From NCBI RefSeq assembly GCF_018129385.1, contig NZ_JAFCLN010000014.1:113060-177059 (forward strand): 64,000 nt of DNA, written 5' to 3'. The position numbers and the translations under genes are program-made. The notes below the pieces were generated by a model, which saw only the letters and a list, made by a program, of their open reading frames with translations, made no database searches and had not been told where the DNA came from. This document shows positions 25,178 to 33,486 of the stretch, piece by piece. This DNA comes from Bradyrhizobium lablabi (GTDB taxonomy: Bacteria > Pseudomonadota > Alphaproteobacteria > Rhizobiales > Xanthobacteraceae). Positions within the stretch are counted from its first letter, which is position 1. Each line of letters begins with the position of its first letter.

Positions 25178-27976
25178 TCACGCCGCCGGCTGCGCCGCTT
25201 TCTCCTCCTGCGCCAGCAGATGGATCAGCGCGCTCTTGATCGCGGCCTGGCGCGTCGGCGCGGTGATCTGGGCGCCGAGCAAATCGGTGACGTAGAACAC
25301 GTCGCGGGCCCGCTCACCGAAGGTGGCGACATGGGCCGACGCAATATTGAGGTTTAGCTTCGAGATCGCGGTGGTCAGCTCATAGAGCAGGCCCGGCCGG
25401 TCGAGGCCGGACACCTCGATCACGGTGTAGCGGTCGGACCACTGGTTGTTGATGGTGACTTCCGGCTCCACCACGAAGGCGCGCACCTTGCTGTTGCTCT
25501 TGGTGGTGCGGCGCGCCACCACTTCGGGCAGGCGGAGCTTGCCTTCCAGCACCTGCTCGATCATCTCTCCGATCCGGGTGGCCCTGCGGCCCTCGTCCTC
25601 GTCGCGGTCGTATTCCCTCGATATCGCGATGGTGTCGAGCGCGCGGCCGTCGGTGGTCGTGTAGATCTGTGCGTCGACGATGTTGGCGCCGGCGGAAGCG
25701 CAGGCGCCTGCGATGATCGACAGCAGCCAGGGATGGTCGGTGGCGAGGATGGTGAGCTCGGTGACGCCGCGCGCCTCGTCGAAGCCGACATTGATCGCCA
25801 GCTTGTGGCCAGCCTCTTCGCTGGCGCGCAGGAAGCGCGCGTGGCGGATTTTTCGCGGCAGCTCGACCTTGAGCCAGTAGGCGGGATAGTGCCTGCCGAT
25901 ATAGGCGTTGAGCTCGGCTTCCGGCCATTCGGTGAAGGCGGCGCGGAATTCGGCCTGCGCCACCGCGATGCGCTGCGCGCGGTTCACTTCCGAGAAGCCG
26001 CCGGTCAGCACCGGCTCGGTCTCGTAATACAGCGTGCGGATGAGCTGCGCCTTCCAGCCGTTCCATACGCCGGGGCCGACGCCGCGGATGTCGGCGGTGG
26101 TAAGGATCGTGAGCAGCTTCATCTGCTCGACCGACTGCACCACCGCGGCGAAATTCTCGATGGTCTTGCGGTCGGAGAGGTCGCGCGACTGCGCCACCGT
26201 CGACATCGTCAGGTGCTCCTCGATCAGCCAGGCCACCAGCTCGGTATCGGCCGCGGAAAAGCCGAGCCGCGGGCACAGCCGCCGCGCCACCTTGGCGCCG
26301 GCGATGGAATGATCCTCGGGGCGGCCCTTGGCGATGTCGTGCAGCAGCGTGGTGATGTAGATCACCGGGCGATGCTCGGGACGGATCTTTCGGAACAGGT
26401 CGCTCGCCAGCACGAACTCGTCATTGCCGCCGCGCTCGATCTCCTGAAGCCAGCCGACGCAGCGGATCAGGTGCTCGTCCACCGTGTAGTGATGATACAT
26501 GTTGAACTGCATCATCGAGACGATCTTGCCGAAGGCGCGGATGAAATGACCGAGCACGCCGGTCTCGTTCATCCGCCGCAGCACGATCTCGGCGTTGTTG
26601 GAGGTCAGGATCTCCATGAACAGCCGGTTGGCTTCCGGATTTTCCCTGAGCTGCGTGTTGATCAGCTTGAGCGAGCGCGTCACCGTGCGCATCGCGTCGG
26701 GATGGAAGGCGAGGTCGTTCTTCTGCGCCAGCCGGAAAATGCGGATCAGATTGACCGGATCGTGCTTGAAGATATCGGGCGCGGCGAGGTTGATGCGGTT
26801 GTTGTCGATGATGAAATCATCGCTCTCGGGCACCCGCCGCCGCTTGGTGCTCGGCCGCAGCCGCGCCACCATGCGGCTCAGCACCGGCGCGGGCTTGGCC
26901 TGCTCGTCCTCCAGCTTTGCGCACAGGATCGCCGTGAGGTCGCCGACGTCCTTGGCCACCAGGAAGTAGTGCTTCATGAAGCGCTCGACGTCCTGCATGC
27001 CGGGATGGCTGGTGTAGCCGAGCCGGATCGCGATCTCGCGCTGCATGTCGAATGACAGCCGCTCCTCGGCGCGCCCCGCAAAGAAATGCAGGTTGCAGCG
27101 CACCGACCACAGGAAATCGGCGCAGCGGCGGAAGGTGCGGTATTCCTGCGCGTCGAACACGCCGCGTTCCAGCAGCTCGTCGGTCTCGCGCACGCGGTAG
27201 ACGTATTTGGCGATCCAGAACAGCGTGTGCAGGTCGCGCAGGCCGCCCTTGCCGTCCTTTACATTGGGCTCGACCAGATAGCGGGACTGCCCGCCGCGGC
27301 GATGCCGCTCCTCGCGCTCGGCAAGCTTGGCGGTGACGAATTCGGCCGCGGTGCCCTGCACGACGTCCTTGTCGAAGCGCGCGACCAACTCTTCATAGAG
27401 CGGCTTGTCGCCGGTCAAAAAGCGCGTCTCGAGGATGGCGGTGCGGATTGTCATGTCGCCGCGCGCCTGCCGGATCGATTCATCGACCGAGCGGGTGGCG
27501 TGACCGACCTTCAGCCCCATGTCCCACAGGCAATAGAGGATGGCTTCGGCCACCTGCTCGCCCCAGGCGGTCTGCTTGTAGGGCAGCACGAACAACAGAT
27601 CGATGTCGGATTCCGGCGCCATCAGCCCGCGGCCATAGCCGCCGGTCGCGACCACAGCCATACGCTCCTCACCTGAACGAAGGTGGGAGCGATAGAGGTG
27701 CCTGGTGGCGGCGGCGTAGAGGATGCGGATGATCTCGTCCTGCACGAATGAAAGCCGCTCGGCGCAGCGCCTGCCGTGGCGGTCCTTCAACAGCACGGCC
27801 TGCGCGGCAGCGCGCGCCGCCATCATTTCCGCCTTCAGGAGCTGCGCCAGCGACGAGCGGAAAACATCCTCGCGGCCGGCGTGCTTTTCCGCGAGCGCAT
27901 CGACCGCGGCGGTGATCCGCGCGGTGTCGAAGCGATCGTCGGCGTCGGTGCGGGAAGGGGTCACGAGGCTGTCCAT
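25178..27976 (-). CDS. glnD: Bifunctional PII uridylyltransferase/uridylyl-removing enzyme GlnD
   Basis: The 932-residue sensor of cellular nitrogen status has an N-terminal nucleotidyltransferase domain (GGYGRG at 112-117 and SDIDLLF at 123-129), a central HD hydrolase domain (LLHDIAKGRPEDHS), and two C-terminal ACT domains (ATDHPWLLSIIAGACA and SGLDRPGLLYELTTAI) that bind glutamine. It uridylylates and de-uridylylates PII proteins. The ATG at 27976 gives the usual rhizobial length; an upstream ATG at 28042 would add 22 residues. It is divergent from ssuA. Confidence 0.95.
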   Translation of the reverse strand: MDSLVTPSRTDADDRFDTARITAAVDALAEKHAGREDVFRSSLAQLLKAEMMAARAAAQAVLLKDRHGRRCAERLSFVQDEIIRILYAAATRHLYRSHLRSGEERMAVVATGGYGRGLMAPESDIDLLFVLPYKQTAWGEQVAEAILYCLWDMGLKVGHATRSVDESIRQARGDMTIRTAILETRFLTGDKPLYEELVARFDKDVVQGTAAEFVTAKLAEREERHRRGGQSRYLVEPNVKDGKGGLRDLHTLFWIAKYVYRVRETDELLERGVFDAQEYRTFRRCADFLWSVRCNLHFFAGRAEERLSFDMQREIAIRLGYTSHPGMQDVERFMKHYFLVAKDVGDLTAILCAKLEDEQAKPAPVLSRMVARLRPSTKRRRVPESDDFIIDNNRINLAAPDIFKHDPVNLIRIFRLAQKNDLAFHPDAMRTVTRSLKLINTQLRENPEANRLFMEILTSNNAEIVLRRMNETGVLGHFIRAFGKIVSMMQFNMYHHYTVDEHLIRCVGWLQEIERGGNDEFVLASDLFRKIRPEHRPVIYITTLLHDIAKGRPEDHSIAGAKVARRLCPRLGFSAADTELVAWLIEEHLTMSTVAQSRDLSDRKTIENFAAVVQSVEQMKLLTILTTADIRGVGPGVWNGWKAQLIRTLYYETEPVLTGGFSEVNRAQRIAVAQAEFRAAFTEWPEAELNAYIGRHYPAYWLKVELPRKIRHARFLRASEEAGHKLAINVGFDEARGVTELTILATDHPWLLSIIAGACASAGANIVDAQIYTTTDGRALDTIAISREYDRDEDEGRRATRIGEMIEQVLEGKLRLPEVVARRTTKSNSKVRAFVVEPEVTINNQWSDRYTVIEVSGLDRPGLLYELTTAISKLNLNIASAHVATFGERARDVFYVTDLLGAQITAPTRQAAIKSALIHLLAQEEKAAQPAA

Positions 27977-28109
27977 TGCCTTATCCGGATATCGGACGGC
28001 GGGTGCGCTGTCACGGGACTTGTGCGGCAACAGTAGCTCCATGCTGCCGTCAATGTGATTTGGGCAATGCTGTTCTCATCCGAACCGATCGGCGATGGCT
28101 ATTTTCTGG

Positions 28110-28126
28110 TTGACCTTATGTCATAA
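28110..28126 (+). promoter_or_regulatory. Candidate ssu promoter/operator
   Basis: TTGACC (28110-28115), a possible -35, abuts the inverted repeat TTATG-T-CATAA (28116-28126) in an AT-rich stretch 50 nt before ssuA. LysR-type activators of sulfur genes (CysB/Cbl type) act on such sites in other bacteria, so sulfur-limitation control is an inference. Confidence 0.4.
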
Positions 28127-28175
28127 CTATTTGAAAAAACAGGCCGTTTTCGAGACAAGCTCCGAGGGGATCTTC

Positions 28176-29150
28176 ATGTCCGCACTTTCGCGCCGCGCGG
28201 CTGTCGCGCTGATCGCAGCATCCACCCTGTTTTCCGGCGCGGCCTTCGCCGCCGATCCGCTGAAGGAAATCCGCATCGACTGGGCGACCTACAACCCGGT
28301 CTCGATGATCCTCAAGCAGAAGGGTCTGCTGGAAAAGGAATTCGCCAAGGACGGCATCAGCGTCGTCTGGGTGCAGTCGGCCGGCTCCAACAAGGCGCTC
28401 GAATTCCTCAACGCCGGCTCGATCGATTTTGGTTCGAGCGCGGGCTCGGCGGCGCTGGTCGCCAAGATCAACGGCAACCCGATCAAGTCGGTCTACGTCT
28501 ATTCGCGGCCCGAATGGACCGCGCTGGTGACGGGCAAGGATTCGAAGATCGCGTCGGTCGCGGACCTCAAGGGCAAGCGCGTCGCGGTCACCCGCGGCAC
28601 CGATCCGCACATCTTCCTGGTGCGCGCGCTGCTCGGCGCAGGTCTTTCCGAAAAGGACATCACGCCGGTGCTGCTCCAGCACGCCGACGGCAAGACCGCG
28701 TTGATCCGCGGCGACGTCGACGCCTGGGCCGGCCTCGATCCGATGATGGCGCAGGCCGAAGTCGAGGATGGCGCAAAACTGTTCTTCCGCAAGGCCGACG
28801 CCAACACCTGGGGCATCCTCAATGTGCGCGAGCAGTTCTTGAAGGATCATCCCGAGGCCGTCCGCCGCGTGCTGGCGGTGTATGAAGAGGCGCGAAAATA
28901 TTCGCTCGCCAATTACGACGAGCTCAAGAAGACGTTCATCGCGGTGACCAAGCTGCCTGAAGCGGTGGTCGACAAGCAGCTCAAGGAACGCACCGAGCTG
29001 ACCCACAACAAGATCGGCGCCGCCCAGCGCGAGTCGATCCTCGCCGCGGGCCTCGCCTTGCAGCAGGCCGGCGTCGTCGACGCCAAGGTCGACGTCAAGG
29101 CAACGCTGGATGCCCTGATCGACGACCAGGTCCCGCTGCCGACGAATTAA
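28176..29150 (+). CDS. ssuA: Sulfonate-type ABC transporter substrate-binding protein
   Basis: The 324-residue periplasmic protein has a signal peptide (ending near SGAAFAAD) and the SsuA/TauA/NrtA-type fold (IRIDWATYNPVSMILKQKG, then AGSIDFGSSAG, then VADLKGKRVAVTRGT). It should bind an aliphatic sulfonate or similar small organic acid. The ATG at 28176 has GAGGGG 7 nt upstream. The permease and ATPase genes follow, but a 159-bp palindromic repeat separates them from this gene. Exact ligand unknown. Confidence 0.85.
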   Translation: MSALSRRAAVALIAASTLFSGAAFAADPLKEIRIDWATYNPVSMILKQKGLLEKEFAKDGISVVWVQSAGSNKALEFLNAGSIDFGSSAGSAALVAKINGNPIKSVYVYSRPEWTALVTGKDSKIASVADLKGKRVAVTRGTDPHIFLVRALLGAGLSEKDITPVLLQHADGKTALIRGDVDAWAGLDPMMAQAEVEDGAKLFFRKADANTWGILNVREQFLKDHPEAVRRVLAVYEEARKYSLANYDELKKTFIAVTKLPEAVVDKQLKERTELTHNKIGAAQRESILAAGLALQQAGVVDAKVDVKATLDALIDDQVPLPTN

Positions 29151-29170
29151 GAGATAGGCGGATCGTCGCG

Positions 29171-29329
29171 CTTCCCTTCTCCCCTTGTGGGAGAAGGTGG
29201 CGCGAAGCGCCGGATGAGGGGTTCTATCCGCGCGGCAGAATGTTCAATGAGCGGTGCTCGCGGAGACAGACCCCTCATCCGTCGCGGACTGCGTCCGCGC
29301 CACCTTCTCCCACAAGGGGAGAAGGGAAG
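29171..29329. repeat. Large inverted repeat inside the ssu operon, family F
   Basis: Left arm CTTCCCTTCTCCCCTTGTGG and right arm CCACAAGGGGAGAAGGGAAG are exact complements, with AGAAGGTGGCGC, CCGGATGAGGGG and their counterparts further in. It can fold into a very long hairpin between ssuA and ssuC. Such a structure could protect the ssuA transcript or reduce read-through to the membrane genes. Confidence 0.85.
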
Positions 29330-29395
29330 GCGGCGCCGCGCTGAACATCGTCCCATTCGCCAGCTTGCAATCCCCGACGAGACGCGGTCTTTGCT

Positions 29396-30247
29396 ATGGC
29401 CATGACTATTGAAGCCCCCGCGCTGGAACAGGCCGCCCCGCCGCAACGGCGCTCGGCATGGCTGCGGCTGCGCGGATGGAGCCGGCCCGCGCTCGGCCTC
29501 CTGCTGCCGCTCACCCTCGCGCTCGGCTGGGAGATTTACGTCGCGCTCGGCTATTCCAACGGACGGCTGGTGCCGCCGCCGACCAAAGTCTTCTCCACCA
29601 TCATGGAACTCGCCCGGAGCGGCGAACTCAGCCGCCATGTCAGCGCGACCTTGATGCGCGTCGGCCTCGGCTTCGGTGTCGGTGTTGTCGCCGGCACCAT
29701 CCTCGGCGCGATCTCGGGCTATTGGGGTCTGGCCCGACGATTGCTCGATCCGACCGTGCAAGCGCTGCGCGCGATCCCCTCGCTGGCCTGGGTGCCGCTC
29801 TTCATCCTGTGGCTCGGCATCTTTGAGACCTCGAAAATCGCGCTGATCGCGGTCGGCGTGTTTTTCCCGGTCTATCTCGGCGTGATGGGCGGCATCCTGT
29901 CGGTCGACCGCAAGATCGTCGAGGTCGGCCGCACGTTTCGCCTGTCGGGTCCGGCGATGATCCGTCGCATTCTGTTGCCCGCCGTGCTGCCGTCTTACGT
30001 GGTGGCGTTGCGCGTCGGCTTGGGGCTGGGCTGGATGTTCGTGGTCGCCGCCGAACTGATGGGCGCCTCCGAAGGGCTCGGCTATCTGCTGCTCGACGGC
30101 CAGCAGCTCGGCAAGCCTGCGCAGATCCTCGCCGCCATCGTGATCTTCGCCATCATCGGAAAGTTCACCGACTGGCTGATCGAGGTCGCGACCGCGCCGC
30201 TCTTGCGCTGGCAGGACGCGTTCGGCGGTTCGAAGGGAGCGGCCTGA
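29396..30247 (+). CDS. ssuC: Sulfonate-type ABC transporter permease
   Basis: The 283-residue inner-membrane protein has about six helices and the binding-protein-dependent transport signature (GVMGGILSVDRKIVEVGRTF with the EAA-like loop). It forms the channel for the SsuA/SsuB system. A second ATG two codons on (29402) is an equally good start. Its stop overlaps the ATPase start as TGATG. Confidence 0.88.
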   Translation: MAMTIEAPALEQAAPPQRRSAWLRLRGWSRPALGLLLPLTLALGWEIYVALGYSNGRLVPPPTKVFSTIMELARSGELSRHVSATLMRVGLGFGVGVVAGTILGAISGYWGLARRLLDPTVQALRAIPSLAWVPLFILWLGIFETSKIALIAVGVFFPVYLGVMGGILSVDRKIVEVGRTFRLSGPAMIRRILLPAVLPSYVVALRVGLGLGWMFVVAAELMGASEGLGYLLLDGQQLGKPAQILAAIVIFAIIGKFTDWLIEVATAPLLRWQDAFGGSKGAA

Positions 30248-31032
30248 TGCTGGCGCTCGACCGGGTCGGAAAGACCTATCCCAACGGCGTCAACGCGCTG
30301 GAGCGCTTTTCCGCCGAGATCAATCTCGGTGAGATCGTCGCCATCATCGGCGGCTCGGGTTGCGGCAAGTCGACGCTGCTGCGCGCCATCGCCGGGCTTG
30401 ATCCTGCCAGCACCGGCAGCGTGACGCTGGACGACATCCGGATCTCGGCGCCGCACGAAAAGATCGGCATCATCTTCCAGGAGCCGCGGCTGCTGCCCTG
30501 GCTGTCCGTCGCCGACAATATCGGTTTTGGCCTGTCACATCTGCCTGCCAATGTCAGGCGGGAAAAGGTCGCCCGCGCGCTCGCCCGCGTCGGCCTTGCC
30601 GACAAGGCAACCGCCTGGCCGCGCGAACTTTCCGGCGGGCAGGCGCAGCGGGTCGCGATCGCACGCGCGCTGGTGCCGCAGCCGGAAGTGCTGCTGCTGG
30701 ACGAGCCGTTCTCCGCGCTCGATGCCTTCACGCGGCGTGACCTGCAAGATCACCTGCTCGACCTCTGGGCCGATACGCGGCCGACGCTGATCCTGGTGAC
30801 GCATGACGTCGATGAAGCCGTGGTGCTGGCGGATCGCGTACTTGTGATGCGGCCGCGGCCGGGCCGGCTGTTCGAGGAAATCCGCGTCAATCTGGCGCGG
30901 CCGCGCGACCGCAACACACCGCATTTCGACAATTTCAAGCGGCGCGTGCTGACCGCGCTGGACCGCTCGCTTGACCGCAGCGTGCCCGACGAGGCGGGCA
31001 AGGCCGGCGCGGGCGAAGCGATGTGGTGGTGA
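30247..31032 (+). CDS. ssuB: Sulfonate-type ABC transporter ATP-binding protein
   Basis: The 261-residue ATPase has Walker A GGSGCGKS at 35-42, Q-loop IIFQEPRLLPWL, signature LSGGQAQRVAIARAL and Walker B LLLDEPFSALD, all canonical for the SsuB/TauB/NrtD group. It energises uptake through SsuC. Translation is coupled to ssuC by a 1-bp overlap. No sulfonate monooxygenase lies next to it; a TauD-like dioxygenase is 24 kb away at 54970. Confidence 0.9.
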   Translation: MLALDRVGKTYPNGVNALERFSAEINLGEIVAIIGGSGCGKSTLLRAIAGLDPASTGSVTLDDIRISAPHEKIGIIFQEPRLLPWLSVADNIGFGLSHLPANVRREKVARALARVGLADKATAWPRELSGGQAQRVAIARALVPQPEVLLLDEPFSALDAFTRRDLQDHLLDLWADTRPTLILVTHDVDEAVVLADRVLVMRPRPGRLFEEIRVNLARPRDRNTPHFDNFKRRVLTALDRSLDRSVPDEAGKAGAGEAMWW

Positions 31033-31084
31033 CAGCGGGGCGTTTTTTCTCTACATCCGGCCTCGCAAAATCCGGGAGAAGAAG

Positions 31085-31594
31085 ATGGACGCCGCCGAAC
31101 TCCGCGCCATGCAGGCTCCGATCAAGGAGCGCTACAAGACCGATCCCTCCGCCGCTGTCATCACCCTGAAAGCCAAAGGCTCGATCGATAACGAAGGCAT
31201 AGCCTGCAAGGTCGAGACCGGCCGGGCGCTCGCGGTCGCCGGTCTGCACCCGGCAACCGGCGGCTCCGGACTTGAGCTGTGCTCCGGCGACATGCTGCTG
31301 GAAGCGCTGGTTGCCTGCGCCGGCGTTACGCTGAAATCGGTCGCCACCGCCGTCGAGGTGCCGCTGCGCGCCGGCAACGTCATTGCCGAAGGCGATCTCG
31401 ATTTCCGCGGCACCCTCGGCGTCGACAAGGAAGCCCCGGTCGGCTTTGCCGAAATCCGCCTGCGCTTCGAGGTCGGCACCGACGCGCCGCAGGACAAGCT
31501 GGATCTCCTGCTGAAGCTCACCGAGCGCTATTGCGTGGTGTATCAGACCATCAAGAACGGCCCGAAGGTTTCGGTGTCGATGAAGCGGGTGTGA
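31085..31594 (+). CDS. OsmC family protein
   Basis: The 169-residue cytoplasmic protein has the OsmC/Ohr fold: LELCSGDMLLEALVACAGVTLKSVA forms the central helix with the family cysteine, and LLKLTERYCVVYQTIKNGPKVSV is the typical end. Family members reduce organic hydroperoxides, but membership of the Ohr or OsmC subgroup is not clear here. The ATG at 31085 follows GGGAGAAGAAG. It lies 52 bp after ssuB and may be read with the operon. Confidence 0.85.
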   Translation: MDAAELRAMQAPIKERYKTDPSAAVITLKAKGSIDNEGIACKVETGRALAVAGLHPATGGSGLELCSGDMLLEALVACAGVTLKSVATAVEVPLRAGNVIAEGDLDFRGTLGVDKEAPVGFAEIRLRFEVGTDAPQDKLDLLLKLTERYCVVYQTIKNGPKVSVSMKRV

Positions 31595-31603
31595 TCCTCT
31601 CCC

Positions 31604-31793
31604 GTCGTCCCGGGCAAGCCACCGGGTCGCGCGAATGCGCGCCCGATGACAGGCTCCGCGGCGACCCGGGACCCATACGCCGCAGCGGGTGTTGGCTTGC
31701 GCTCGTGTCCGCCACCTTTTTTCAACCGAGAGCACAACGCGGTATGGGTCCCTGCGCCGGGAGCGCAATTGCGCCCCTAGGCAGGGACGACGA
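31604..31793. repeat. Palindromic repeat, family A, enlarged
   Basis: The ends GTCGTCCCGGGCAAGCCACC and GGCAGGGACGAC and the inner CCCATACGCCGCAGC and GGTATGGGTCCC match family A, but both arms carry extra sequence, making this the longest copy in the window. Confidence 0.75.
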
Positions 31794-31797
31794 ATAG

Positions 31798-32595
31798 ATG
31801 TCCCCCGAACTCGCCTTCATCCTGTCACTACTGCTCCGCATGGCGATCGCCGCCGCCTTCGTGGTGTCGGCTTCCGTCATCACCGAACGCTCCGGTCCCG
31901 TGATCGGAGCGCTGATCGCGACCTTGCCGATCTCGGCCGGTCCGTCCTACGTCTTCCTCGCGCTCGACCATGACGCGGCCTTCATCGCCGAAGGCGCGCT
32001 CGCAAGCCTGCCGATCAACGCCGCGACGATCTATCTCGCACTGACCTATACCTTGCTGGCGCAGCGTTACAGCGTGTGGGTAAGTGTCGGCGCGGCGATT
32101 GCCGTGTGGCTCACGCTTGCCACCATCATCCGCCAGTTTCAGTGGACCCTGCTCGCCGGCCTGATCGCCAACGCGATCACCTTTGCGGTCTGCGTGCCGC
32201 TGCTGCGGCCCTACATGCATGTGAAGAAAATGCCTGTCATCGCGCGGCGCTGGTACGACATCCCGCTGCGCGCCGGCCTCGTCGCGACGCTGGTTGCAAC
32301 CGTGGTCGCGACCTCGAGCTGGGTCGGCCCGCGCATCTCCGGCATCATCGCGCTATTCCCTATCGTGTTCACCAGCCTGATGCTGGTGCTGCATCCCCGT
32401 ATCGGCGGCAGGCCGACCGCGGCGGCGATCTCCAACGGCGCCTGGGGCCTGATGGGATTTGGCCTTGCCATTGCCGTGCTGCATGTCGCCGTGCTGCAAT
32501 TCGGCTCAGCCATCGGCCTCAGCCTCGCGCTCGCAACCTGCATCGGCTGGAATCTGGCGCTGTGGTGGAACGGCAGGCGCAGGGCGGCGCGCTGA
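31798..32595 (+). CDS. Integral membrane protein of unknown function
   Basis: The 265-residue product has about eight predicted membrane helices arranged in two similar halves, each containing a small-residue-rich segment (VIGALIATLPISAGPSYVF in the first, ISGIIALFPIVFTSLMLVL in the second). This suggests an internally duplicated transporter-like fold. I do not recognise a named family. The ATG at 31798 starts 5 bp after a family A repeat, and no ribosome-binding site is visible there. Confidence 0.75.
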   Translation: MSPELAFILSLLLRMAIAAAFVVSASVITERSGPVIGALIATLPISAGPSYVFLALDHDAAFIAEGALASLPINAATIYLALTYTLLAQRYSVWVSVGAAIAVWLTLATIIRQFQWTLLAGLIANAITFAVCVPLLRPYMHVKKMPVIARRWYDIPLRAGLVATLVATVVATSSWVGPRISGIIALFPIVFTSLMLVLHPRIGGRPTAAAISNGAWGLMGFGLAIAVLHVAVLQFGSAIGLSLALATCIGWNLALWWNGRRRAAR

Positions 32596-32661
32596 CCCCG
32601 TTGGCTCGCAATGACGGCTGAGACCCGCTAAATTGCCGTCAGACCAAGATCGAGGCGCGCG

Positions 32662-33375
32662 GTGGAGGGGCTGTACAAGGTCGAATATGACATCAACGAC
32701 GGCTCCGGCCGCAGCGTGCTGTACGCGCATGCCGGGAAAATGCTCGGCGGCAACACGGCATTCGCGCATTTCGGCACGTACGAGACTGTCGACGGTGAAA
32801 TCGTCGCCAGGCTCCGAACCAAGCGCCACAGCCGCTCGCCGCAGCGCCGTTCGCTGGTCAGCGCCGACCAGGTCACCATCAGCATTCGCGGCCGGCCGCA
32901 GGGCAAGCTCTGGCGCTTCGAGGGCGAAGTGGTCGAGGACGCCTCGCTGTTTCGCGCCATCATGACGCCGCTCGGTGATGACGACGTTCCGCCGCCCGGC
33001 GCGGTCGGCGAGGGCGGCATCGTCAGCGGGCTCTATTCCATCAACATCCGCATGCTTGACGGCATCGCCGGCGGCCAGACCGGCGTGATGCTGCTGCGCG
33101 ACGGCCGCATCCTCGGCGGCGATGCGTTCTTCTACTACATGGGCGCCTACTCATCTGCGAACGGCCGCTGGAAGGGCGAGTTCATCAACCAGGAACACAC
33201 GCCGGCGAAGAGCGAGCACCCGCTGTTCGGCGGCTACGAAGTCGGCATCGGCTTCTCCGGCCGCTGCGATCCCAGCGGCGCCGAAATGGAGGCCACAGCG
33301 CTGGCCGGCAAGCTCAGCATCCGTTTTGCTGCGACATTGAAGCTGATCGAGCCGTTCGCGCGGGCGGGCGGGTGA
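32662..33375 (+). CDS. GrlR-like regulatory protein with two repeat domains
   Basis: The 237-residue cytoplasmic protein contains two related units: GLYKVEYDINDGSGRSVLY with KMLGGNTAFAHFGTYE at the N-terminus, and GLYSINIRMLDGIAGGQTG with RILGGDAFFYYMGAYS from about residue 125. Each matches the small beta-barrel of GrlR, the negative regulator of type III secretion in enterobacteria. In rhizobia such proteins are common without a type III gene nearby, and their role is unknown. GTG at 32662 follows GAGG by 7 nt. Confidence 0.72.
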   Translation: MEGLYKVEYDINDGSGRSVLYAHAGKMLGGNTAFAHFGTYETVDGEIVARLRTKRHSRSPQRRSLVSADQVTISIRGRPQGKLWRFEGEVVEDASLFRAIMTPLGDDDVPPPGAVGEGGIVSGLYSINIRMLDGIAGGQTGVMLLRDGRILGGDAFFYYMGAYSSANGRWKGEFINQEHTPAKSEHPLFGGYEVGIGFSGRCDPSGAEMEATALAGKLSIRFAATLKLIEPFARAGG

Positions 33376-33396
33376 GTGGTTCAGCCGTTTCTCCTC

Positions 33397-33483
33397 GTCA
33401 TTGCGAGGAGCAAAGCGACGAAGCAATCCAGCTTTCTTGCTGTAGCGAAGGAAGCTGGATAGCTTCGCTTCGCTCGCAATGAC
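33397..33483. repeat. Palindromic repeat, family C
   Basis: GTCATTGCGAGGAGCAAAGC with CGAAGCAATCCAGCTT, then GAAGCTGGATAGCTTCG with CTCGCAATGAC, form a compact hairpin between two convergent genes (GrlR-like and mutS). Confidence 0.87.
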
Positions 33484-33486
33484 AGA

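Noticed and set aside
25733..27055. 440-codon plus-strand open frame opposite glnD
   Set aside because: Antisense of conserved GlnD domains, biased composition (His, Arg, Asp, Gly), no start signal. A typical high-GC shadow.
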